NCBI GenBank assembly: GCA_023425615.1
Contig: JAFACJ010001061.1
Span: 1-11,394 of the forward strand
Direction: 5' to 3'
Length of the DNA stretch: 11,394 nucleotides
Origin: Actinomycetes bacterium
Lineage (GTDB): Bacteria; Actinomycetota; Actinomycetes; Streptosporangiales; Streptosporangiaceae
The notes under the pieces were generated by a model, which was given only the letters and a program-made list of their open reading frames with translations, made no database searches and was not told the DNA's origin. A program made the translations under genes and the position numbers. Of this stretch, positions 7,012 through 11,394 are shown piece by piece (positions within the stretch are counted from its first letter, which is position 1; each line of letters begins with the position of its first letter).

Positions 7012-7380
7012 ATGAGCACCCTCACCGAAGACAACGGCCGCGTCTTCCGCGAAGCCTGGATCGCCGGCGTCCTGAAGTACTACCCCGGCGAGCCCAAGCC
7101 CGGCTACATCACCCCGTGGGACCAGACTCCCGACTGGGAACGCCAGGCCGCCGCCGCGGTCTACGGCCAGGTCGCCGACTTCGTCAAGGTCAGTGGCGGC
7201 GCCACCGCCAAGCTCACCCGCGAACAGAAGGGCCGCTTCGTCGCCCTCTGCTGGATCGCCCAGATCCACCACCGCATCGCCGACCCCAAGCCCGGCTACG
7301 TCGCCGACTGGGACGACCTCCCCGAATGGCAGCAGCAGACCGACGCCGACATCTTCGAACGCATCGAGCTCGGAGCCTGA
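7012..7380 (+). CDS. Small protein with two copies of a W/PKPGY/WD-P-W module
   Basis: A 122-aa acidic, soluble protein of unknown function. It consists of a tandem internal duplication: WIA (16-18) and WIA (81-83); PKPGY (28-32) and PKPGY (92-96); WDQTPDWERQ (36-45) and WDDLPEWQQQ (100-109), each followed by an Ala/Asp-rich helix ending in Val or Ile (near 54 and 118). The repeats align with one gap at an offset of 64-65 residues. The LPEW-plus-helix pattern is loosely reminiscent of the ryanodine-receptor (RyR) domain consensus found in some bacterial proteins, which I treat only as a lead. Start ATG 7012 has GAGAGGA upstream at suitable spacing. It lies 17 nt after the HTH regulator and is probably cotranscribed with it, so a partner or sensor role for that regulator is conceivable but not shown. 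Confidence 0.8.
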   Translation: MSTLTEDNGRVFREAWIAGVLKYYPGEPKPGYITPWDQTPDWERQAAAAVYGQVADFVKVSGGATAKLTREQKGRFVALCWIAQIHHRIADPKPGYVADWDDLPEWQQQTDADIFERIELGA

Positions 7381-7395
7381 CCCGCAAGTGCGCAG

Positions 7396-7547
7396 ATCTT
7401 GCGCGTCTGGGTGTGGGGACGAGAGGACAAGCTGACGGCCGAGGAAGCGGAGTCTCCGCTGGCCGAACGACCCTACGCCCTGCGGCACACCGCCATCTCG
7501 ACCTGGCTCAACGTCGGCATCTGGGTGAACCTGGCCGCGCGGACTAA
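7396..7547 (+). pseudogene. Tyrosine recombinase (phage integrase) C-terminal fragment
   Basis: Read in the frame of 7396, the translation contains LTAEEAESPLAERPYALRHT followed by AISTWLNVGI, matching the catalytic C-terminal region of actinobacterial phage-type integrases. In these the RPYDLRHT-like segment carries the Arg of the R-H-R-Y set and is followed by a STWLNAGV helix. There is no start codon or N-terminal part, the frame runs directly on from the stop at 7380, and the expected VAEWAGHS and the catalytic Tyr are missing. After about 7545 the sequence changes to an antisense transposase fragment, and the frame stops at 7573-7575. It is therefore a non-functional remnant, evidence of a former integrated element here. 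Confidence 0.7.
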
Positions 7548-7664
7548 TTGGGCGTCCGACAGGTCCGAGGGATAACGGAAAGACGGGGCATGCCGCAGCA
7601 TCCTGGCGATGTCGATACCGGTCGTCACGCCGCCACACCGGTCACACCAACCCCTTCTCAAACA
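7545..7664 (-). mobile_element. 5' fragment of an IS5-type insertion sequence (transposase N-terminus)
   Basis: On the minus strand, a frame that could start at GTG 7628 or ATG 7601 encodes MLRHAPSFRYPSDLSDAQ, whose RYPSDLSDAQ portion (7577-7548) matches the N-terminal signature of IS5-family transposases (usually YPSDLTDAQW). The match ends at 7548; the next bases belong to the oppositely oriented integrase fragment, so the transposase is truncated after about 27 residues. The upstream edge, near 7664, abuts the truncated inositol-phosphatase gene, and GAGAAGGGGTTGGTGTG there could include the terminal inverted repeat. The other end of the IS is not in the window, so I cannot confirm the repeat or a target duplication. 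Confidence 0.55.
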
Positions 7665-8116
7665 CGTACTTTGAGTTCGGTGGTCATGCTGGTTTGCAGC
7701 CGCCGGTCTCCCAAGCGGGCGCCGGTGTTCTCGGCGGCGGAGTAACGGGTGCCCAAGAAGGGCAGGTCGATGACGCCGAGGACGGGTTTCTTCTTGTCGA
7801 TCAGTCCTAGGGAGATGCCGCAGAGGGGAATGCCGCGAACGAAATTGGCTGTTCCGTCCACGGGGTCGATGGTCCACATGGGGGCGGAATCATGGTGGCC
7901 GGTGACTCCTTCTTCTTCTCCGAGGATGGAGATCGCGGGGGTTGTTCGGCGCAGGTGTCGGCGTATGGCGCGTTCTATGGAGTAGTCGATGTCCGTCACC
8001 ATGTCGCGGTCCCCTTTGGGGGTGAGGAGACCGGGGAGGCGACTGCGCATGAGATCGCCGGCGATGGTGACCGCCTCCAGAGCGATGGGCAGGAGAGCAG
8101 TTGGAGAGTCGGTCAT
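7658..8116 (-). pseudogene. Inositol monophosphatase family protein, C-terminally truncated
   Basis: A 152-aa open frame that matches the first half of an inositol-monophosphatase-family enzyme (Mg-dependent, Li-sensitive phosphatases of about 260 aa). Seen: TPKGDRDMVTDID (residues 32-44), the mobile-loop and substrate-binding segment; GEEEG (66-70) and WTIDPVDGTANFV (81-93), the first metal-binding motifs, both intact. The later WDxAAG motif, which supplies the remaining metal and substrate ligands, is absent. Family similarity seems to end near TTELK (145-149); three unrelated residues and a stop follow where an IS remnant begins. It starts at ATG 8116, overlapping (ATGA) the stop of an upstream reading frame that looks like the tail of a lost gene. 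It lacks a good ribosome binding site and is almost certainly inactive. Confidence 0.8.
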
Positions 8117-8431
8117 ACGGGACTGCTTCGTTCGGCGAGGGAGGCGAAGGACCGCATGGTCGGGTCGGCCTTGGTGAAGGGCGGCCTTCTTCCCGTGGGT
8201 GGGAGTGGCTGCCGGAGGCCGTCTTGCCGGTTCCCCGTGGCTACACCAGCAGGATGCGTAGCTGCTCGCGCATGTCCCTGATCGCGGGCAGGTCCTTCCA
8301 CGGGTGTGAGAGGTGCATGATTCCGGTGACCTCTGGTGCTGGTGGGGTTTTAGGGTCGGTTGATGCCCAAGTGGCGTGGAATCAGAAACGGTGGGGGAGC
8401 GTGGTGCGACTGTGCCGATGACTCGCCACGA

Positions 8432-8452
8432 CTCTTCGTCCTGGTCGAAGAG
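8432..8452. repeat. Inverted repeat upstream of the second HTH regulator
   Basis: CTCTTCG (8432-8438) and CGAAGAG (8446-8452) are perfect 7-bp inverted arms with a 7-nt spacer, about 75 bp upstream of the regulator start. It could be a binding site or the remains of a hairpin terminator; there is no T-run. Such a repeat could also occur by chance. Confidence 0.3.
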
Positions 8453-8496
8453 CTCCTGTGCTTTCGTCTGAAATACCGGCTGGTCTCATTTGGTTA

Positions 8497-8518
8497 TGGC
8501 CACTACGTCGGCCACTGT
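8497..8518 (+). promoter_or_regulatory. Paired TGGCCACT element, upstream copy
   Basis: GGCCACT occurs at 8498-8504 and 8510-8516, 12 bp apart, ending directly before the GGAGG ribosome binding site (8519-8523) of the HTH regulator. An almost identical 21-bp pair (18 of 21 bases the same from GGCCACT to the final GT) lies just past the end of the same gene at 9654-9674. Its place over the ribosome binding site and likely promoter end suits autorepression by the adjacent regulator. Confidence 0.6.
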
Positions 8519-8527
8519 GGAGGGGCC

Positions 8528-9646
8528 ATGATGGGTGCCATGGTGGGTGAACTCATCAGGGACCTGCGTGAGGCTCGGGGCTGGTCCCAGGACAAGCTCG
8601 CATCCGCTCTGTGCGGGGTCTCCGACCGGGATACCGTCACCCGAGAGACGATCTCCCGCTGGGAGAACGGAAAGCGCACCCCCAAGGCGTTCTGGCTCCG
8701 ACACCTGGCTACGGTCCTTGAAATCCCGCTGGCCGTGCTGGAGTCCAATGTGAAACGCCGAACATTCCTCACAGACGTCGCCGCCGTCTCCATCGCACCC
8801 GTCGTCGCCTCCGATCTGCTTCATACGGGCTTCGCCGCCGCCCTCTCCGGCGGCCCCACCGTCGAGGACTGGCGCGGCAGGCTCGTCACGTACGGCGAGG
8901 ATTACATGAAGCTCGGCGCGGCCGAGATCCAGCGTCGGCTCTCTCGCGATCTGCTCGTCCTTCAGCAGCAGCTCGAACGTCCCGGCATGTGGGAGGTCGC
9001 GGCCAAGCTGATGACCCTGTACGCCAAGACCTTTCCCGGAACGGACGGGACGAAGGCTTTGAATTGGTACACCACTGCCATCGAAGCCGCTGATCGCTCC
9101 GAGGATCGGGAAACGCGCGTCTGGGTCCGTGGGCGTGCTTCCATCGCTCTCGGATACGAGGGGGCGGCGCTCGGGATGGCCGACCTCTTCGCGGAGCAGG
9201 CACTTCAGATCGACGACGCGCCCTCCCTCGGCCGGGTCAACGCGTTGATGGGCCGGGCGCACGCCGCGGTTCTCAGAGGAGACCTGGCGACTGCGCGGAA
9301 CCTCACCGAGCAGGCCCGCAGGGTTTTCGACCTGTCCGGATCGGACGACGGCGAGGAATCCGACTATGCCGTGCCCTACTGGCGGATGAACGTCTTCATG
9401 TCACTGCTCTACGCCCGCGCGGGTGAGGAGAAATGGGCACTGGAGGCCCAAGAGCAGGCGGATAAGTACCTTCCGGATTCCCTGCCTCGATTCCGTACAC
9501 ACCTGGACATGCACAAGGGCCTTATGCTCGTTCGCGCGGGCGATAGGGGAGCGGGTGTCGCATATGCGCAGAATGCTCTCGACGCACTCCCGCCCGAGAA
9601 GCATTCCTTGACCTTGCGCATGCTCATGGAGGAAATCAGGGCGTGA
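8528..9646 (+). CDS. XRE-type HTH regulator with helical (TPR-like) C-terminal region
   Basis: A 372-aa one-component regulator. Seen: an N-terminal cro/C1-type helix-turn-helix, ELIRDLREARGWSQDKLASA (residues 8-27) leading to TRETISRWENGKRTPK (38-53), with an insertion (CGVSDRDTV) between the helices; KRRTFLTDVAAVSIAPVV (76-93), the KRR-F plus hydrophobic stretch usual after the HTH in this class; then about 280 residues of Ala/Leu-rich helices resembling TPR units (for example RVNALMGRAHAAVLRGDLATARNL). Three nearby ATGs compete: 8528, 8531 and 8540. GGAGG at 8519-8523 gives the best spacing (7 nt) for 8531; the difference is one residue. It is flanked by two copies of a paired TGGCCACT element, suggesting that it controls itself and the downstream ATPase gene. 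It is a separate paralogue type from the regulator at 5711. Confidence 0.87.
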   Translation: MMGAMVGELIRDLREARGWSQDKLASALCGVSDRDTVTRETISRWENGKRTPKAFWLRHLATVLEIPLAVLESNVKRRTFLTDVAAVSIAPVVASDLLHTGFAAALSGGPTVEDWRGRLVTYGEDYMKLGAAEIQRRLSRDLLVLQQQLERPGMWEVAAKLMTLYAKTFPGTDGTKALNWYTTAIEAADRSEDRETRVWVRGRASIALGYEGAALGMADLFAEQALQIDDAPSLGRVNALMGRAHAAVLRGDLATARNLTEQARRVFDLSGSDDGEESDYAVPYWRMNVFMSLLYARAGEEKWALEAQEQADKYLPDSLPRFRTHLDMHKGLMLVRAGDRGAGVAYAQNALDALPPEKHSLTLRMLMEEIRA

Positions 9647-9652
9647 GCGGAG

Positions 9653-9674
9653 TGGCCACTACTCTGGCCACTGT
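9653..9674 (+). promoter_or_regulatory. Paired TGGCCACT element, downstream copy
   Basis: GGCCACT at 9654-9660 and 9666-9672, 12 bp apart, begins seven bases after the regulator's stop codon. Spacing and sequence repeat the element at 8497-8518, with three differing bases in the spacer. It stands upstream of the RsbW-like gene starting at 9928, so the regulator probably acts on that transcript too. The remaining bases to 9927 show no clear promoter hexamers. They include an ATG at 9744 with AAGGGGG upstream, but its frame runs antiphase through the ATPase gene and is not credible. Confidence 0.6.
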
Positions 9675-9927
9675 TCCCGAGCCTTGCGCTTCGGTTTTCT
9701 TGTGCCATGCGATACAGGCAGGCTGACAAAAAGGGGGCCGTCGATGCCCCTGGAATCGAGCGGCAGTCGGGGAGCCGTCACGCTATTAACGACTTCCCTG
9801 ACTTTTCGGACGCATCTCGGGCGCGGTCCTGCGGCGGCATCGGACGCGTCACGATCGGACCGGCGGGCGGGGCGCGTACCTCCGTCCTCTCGGCCGGGGC
9901 CGGGCGGGGGCTGGCGGAGGGGGCTTC

Positions 9928-10356
9928 GTGAGACTCAACGCGGTCGTGCTCGTGCCGCATCAGGTGACCTACTCCGAGTACCGGCTGGAGTTCCCGGCCG
10001 AGGCCGGCAGCGTGCCGGTGGCACGGGGCACGGTCCGGCTCGTGTGCGACTCCTGGCACATCCCGCTGGAGGCGACCGACACCATGGAGCTGCTGGCCTC
10101 CGAGGTCGTCACCAACGCCATCGCCGTCAGCGGCGGTGAGGTGCTGCGCTTCACGCTGCGCCGGGTGCTGGACTACCTGTACTTCGACTGCTGCGACTAC
10201 GACCCCCTCATCCCCTTCACCCCGGCGATGCCGGACGCCGAGGAGACGAGCGGCCGCGGCCTGGCGCTGGTGGAGAGACTGGCCTCCACCTGCGGCTGGA
10301 AGCGCCCGCCGGAAACACAGGGGAAGATCCGCTGGTTCACGCTGGCAGCACGATGA
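9928..10356 (+). CDS. RsbW/SpoIIAB-like ATP-binding protein (HATPase_c_2 type)
   Basis: A 142-aa single-domain GHKL ATPase like the anti-sigma-factor kinases and the many stand-alone ATP-binding proteins of actinomycetes. Seen: the N-box helix MELLASEVVTNAIAV (residues 53-67) with Glu59 and Asn63 as likely Mg/ATP ligands, the G1-type region FDCCDYDPLIP (86-96) with Asp90, and the G2 box SGRGLALVERLA (108-119). The N-terminal strands are as in the family. Start GTG 9928 has GGAGG 7 nt upstream. In RsbW-type systems such proteins bind a sigma factor and phosphorylate an anti-anti-sigma factor; no sigma or STAS-domain gene is in view, so the partner is unknown. Its position after an HTH regulator and a shared operator-like element suggests a regulatory pair similar in make-up to AbaA-like loci. 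Confidence 0.85.
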   Translation: MRLNAVVLVPHQVTYSEYRLEFPAEAGSVPVARGTVRLVCDSWHIPLEATDTMELLASEVVTNAIAVSGGEVLRFTLRRVLDYLYFDCCDYDPLIPFTPAMPDAEETSGRGLALVERLASTCGWKRPPETQGKIRWFTLAAR

Positions 10357-10610
10357 GCGAAACCGCCGCCCCCGGCCGGACGAACCCGGGACGCGCGGAA
10401 GCCACCGAACCGACACCTCCTCACCCGACACCGGGGCCGCGAGCGGTCCGACGCCCACGACCCCGGCGAACCGCACCGACGAGGCGGCCCTCACTGCGGG
10501 CACCCCCGATCCGGCGGCGCGCAAGACGAGCAGCACGACGTCCGGCGGGCCCCGGCGCCCGCCCTCCGATCAGAAAGGCAGAAGACGACACATGCCCTGG
10601 GCCGACGTGA
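10353..10610 (+). CDS. Doubtful Pro/Arg-rich small ORF
   Basis: An 85-aa frame that overlaps the ATPase stop as ATGA and ends 19 nt inside the membrane-protein gene. The protein is low-complexity Pro/Arg-rich and resembles no family I know. Codon use is gene-like (G/C third positions) only for about the first 20 codons; beyond about 10420 the frame one base earlier, which is continuous with the membrane protein starting at 10592, has the better third-position bias and a more protein-like Ser/Thr/Asp/Ala-rich composition. Either a frameshift has occurred or only one of the two frames is coding. I list it because the start overlap is convincing and the body is not. Confidence 0.3.
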   Translation: MSETAAPGRTNPGRAEATEPTPPHPTPGPRAVRRPRPRRTAPTRRPSLRAPPIRRRARRAARRPAGPGARPPIRKAEDDTCPGPT

Positions 10611-10846
10611 TCGCCGGAGCGGTCATCCTGTTCCTGCTCACCCTCACCGCCGCATGCGGCGCCACCCTGCGAGGCCGTCCCCGCTCCCCGTGGGACCGTC
10701 TCTTCGACCACGCCCCGGACCGCCCTCGCGCCAAGGCATGGCCCGAGATCTGGGGCTACTCCCACGAAACCGGCGGCCCCCTGCCGCGCGGGACCGCCCA
10801 AGACCCGTCCCGGCGTTCCCCGGACCGGCGGAGAAAGACCGGCTGA
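10592..10846 (+). CDS. Small single-pass membrane protein, unknown function
   Basis: An 84-aa protein with one hydrophobic segment, VIAGAVILFLLTLTAACGATL (about residues 6-26), then a basic turn RGRPRSPWDRLFDH and a hydrophilic, Arg/Pro-rich tail of some 55 residues that would be cytoplasmic by the positive-inside rule. LTAAC before Cys22 resembles a lipobox only loosely, and the N-terminus lacks the usual positive charges, so I favour a membrane anchor over a lipoprotein. The ribosome binding site before ATG 10592 is weak (AAAGG about 14 nt away), and the same frame is open upstream with good codon bias, so the true start could be earlier. It follows the RsbW-like gene on the same strand and is probably in the same transcript. 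I do not recognise the family. Confidence 0.6.
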   Translation: MPWADVIAGAVILFLLTLTAACGATLRGRPRSPWDRLFDHAPDRPRAKAWPEIWGYSHETGGPLPRGTAQDPSRRSPDRRRKTG

Positions 10847-10890
10847 GGCCCCTTCCCGAGTCGGCCCCCGCGTCGAGGACGGCTGAGAAC

Positions 10891-10928
10891 CCCCTTGGGT
10901 CGGGCCCACGCCCCCCCGACCCAAGGGG
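10891..10928. terminator. Strong 14-bp hairpin, possible terminator
   Basis: CCCCTTGGGTCGGG (10891-10904) and CCCGACCCAAGGGG (10915-10928) form a perfect 14-bp stem with a 10-nt loop, 44 bp after the membrane-protein stop. There is no T-run, as is common for actinomycete terminators. It separates the ATPase transcript from the genes starting at 11036. An RNA-stability or binding-site role is possible instead. Confidence 0.6.
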
Positions 10929-10935
10929 CACCGAA

Positions 10936-10971
10936 CCCGCCCCGCGCTGGGAAGCGCGGACCCAGGGCGGG
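10936..10971. repeat. Compound GC-rich hairpin after the terminator-like stem
   Basis: An inner perfect 7-bp stem, CCGCGCT (10942-10948) with AGCGCGG (10953-10959) around a GGGA tetraloop, sits inside an outer pairing CCCGCC (10936-10941) with GGCGGG (10966-10971), with a 6-nt bulge on the 3' side. It lies 65 bp upstream of the GTG at 11036, so it could be part of that gene's leader or a second terminator stem. Confidence 0.35.
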
Positions 10972-11035
10972 GCGGCCAGGGCGCCGTCAGCGAATCGCGG
11001 ACTACAGAGGCCGCTGCGGCAGAGGAGTGAGCGCG

Positions 11036-11341
11036 GTGATCCCACAGCAGGTGGCGGTGGGCCTGGCCTTGCAGGCGATACGAGAGGCCCTGGAGACGTA
11101 CGGGCTGCTGCCCGGCACCAGGGCCGCGATCACAACGGACGCGGAAAGGCGGATGGTGCGGTTGCTGGAAGAACTGGAGGCGGCCGAACCCGACGATCGA
11201 CAGGAGCCCGAGACCGGCCACGGAACCCCGCAGAAGGCCGAGGCCGAGCCCAGAAGCGGGACGGACACCATGTCCGGGCCCGGTGACGGGAACCGAGCCG
11301 GAGCCGTACCCAACGAGCAGAGCGGAGGTAGGGGTGTCTGA
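11036..11341 (+). CDS. Small hydrophilic protein, unknown function
   Basis: A 101-aa protein I do not recognise. Residues 1-55 look folded: an amphipathic helix QQVAVGLALQAIREALETYG (4-23), a short strand or turn (LLPGTRAAITTD) and a second helix AERRMVRLLEELEAAE. The rest is a disordered, Glu/Gly/Pro/Thr-rich tail. There is no membrane segment or signal peptide. I chose GTG 11036, with GAGGAG 8 nt upstream. GTG 11027 in the same frame is too close to that site, and the longer frame from 10895 begins inside the 14-bp hairpin. Its stop overlaps the next gene's start by 8 nt, so the two are probably translated together. Confidence 0.6.
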   Translation: MIPQQVAVGLALQAIREALETYGLLPGTRAAITTDAERRMVRLLEELEAAEPDDRQEPETGHGTPQKAEAEPRSGTDTMSGPGDGNRAGAVPNEQSGGRGV

Positions 11342-11394
11342 ATCGGAGCTGTGGAAGTACTTGGCCGCCCATCAGGACGAGCCCCCGGCCCTGC
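11334..11394 (+). CDS. Start of a gene running off the window
   Basis: GTG 11334 has GGAGG 5 nt upstream and overlaps the preceding stop by 8 nt. The frame stays open to the window edge and begins MSESELWKYLAAHQDEPPAL, an acidic, probably helical N-terminus. Only 20 residues are visible, so no family can be assigned. The coupling indicates that it works with the 101-aa protein upstream. Confidence 0.65.
   Translation, partial: MSESELWKYLAAHQDEPPAL

Larger units (their letters stand above)
8117..8527. other. Gene-free stretch with possible coding remnants on the minus strand
   Basis: No intact gene is seen over these 411 bases. Two minus-strand reading frames look like ends of former genes. 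One finishes KADPTMRSFASLAERSSPV with its TGA at 8113-8115, overlapping the phosphatase start as ATGA, and has mostly G/C third positions. The other ends at TAG 8241-8243 after MHLSHPWKDLPAIRD and a further basic helix, and reads like a protein C-terminus, but I do not recognise the family. The rest, up to 8527, is the upstream region of the HTH regulator, with an inverted repeat (8432-8452) and a paired TGGCCACT element (8497-8518). Confidence 0.4.

Noticed and set aside
7012..7380. RyR-domain protein assignment
   Set aside because: Only the LPEW-plus-helix pattern agrees; the rest of the consensus is not evident, so it is kept as a lead and not a call.
9707..9931. 74-aa plus-strand frame whose stop overlaps the RsbW-like GTG as GTGA
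   Set aside because: There is no ribosome binding site before its ATG, third-position bias is weak in the first half, and the protein is unlike any known family; the overlap may be chance.
9684..10139. 151-aa plus-strand frame, with an ATG at 9744 preceded by AAGGGGG
   Set aside because: Its second half is an Arg/Gly-rich shadow of the RsbW-like gene, which has all its family motifs in another frame.
1..11394. CRISPR array, tRNA or rRNA genes, attachment sites, replication origin
   Set aside because: I found no regular repeat-spacer array, no cloverleaf-like sequence and no origin-like iterons; the short repeats seen are operator-like pairs only.

Overview
The window is high-GC DNA (codon third positions mostly G or C, several GTG starts, GGAGG-type ribosome binding sites, ATGA/TGATG gene junctions). 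This points to an actinomycete of the Streptomyces or Streptosporangiales type; I cannot name a genus. The content is accessory rather than housekeeping: a glycosylation-type operon, two long one-component HTH regulators, an RsbW-like ATPase and a scar of broken genes.

Region 1 (95-5541, minus strand) is a tight seven-gene operon. In order of transcription it encodes a 128-aa conserved small protein, a P-loop nucleotide/sugar-kinase-like protein, a GT8 glycosyltransferase, an APH-fold phosphotransferase, a GT2 glycosyltransferase, a PIG-L/LmbE-type deacetylase and a GT4 glycosyltransferase. Junctions are overlaps or gaps of 1-26 nt, so one transcript and one pathway are likely. The enzymes suggest assembly and tailoring (glycosylation, phosphorylation, N-deacetylation) of a small glycoside or glycoconjugate. 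No transporter, NDP-sugar biosynthesis gene or peptide precursor is in view, and the product is unknown. Positions 1-94 lie beyond the last stop codon and hold no gene I can support.

Region 2 (5542-7380) starts with a 169-bp divergent intergenic region that contains a helically phased set of TGCCGCA half-sites. It continues with a plus-strand HTH regulator with a long TPR-like C-terminal region, followed 17 nt later by a 122-aa protein built of two copies of the same module. The regulator probably controls itself and the glycosyl operon through the half-sites.

Region 3 (7381-8527) is a rearrangement scar: a 3' fragment of a phage-type tyrosine recombinase, a 5' fragment of an IS5-type transposase in the opposite orientation, an inositol-monophosphatase-family gene cut off after its first metal-binding motifs, and remnants of coding sequence upstream of it.

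Region 4 (8528-10846) has a second HTH/TPR-like regulator flanked on both sides by an almost identical paired TGGCCACT element, then an RsbW-like ATP-binding protein, a doubtful Pro/Arg-rich ORF and a small single-pass membrane protein. A regulator next to an RsbW-like ATPase recalls the AbaA-like/WhiJ-like regulatory loci of streptomycetes, but no DUF397 partner is seen.

Region 5 (10847-11394) has a strong 14-bp hairpin and a second compound hairpin, then a 101-aa protein of unknown function and the start of another gene that runs off the window.
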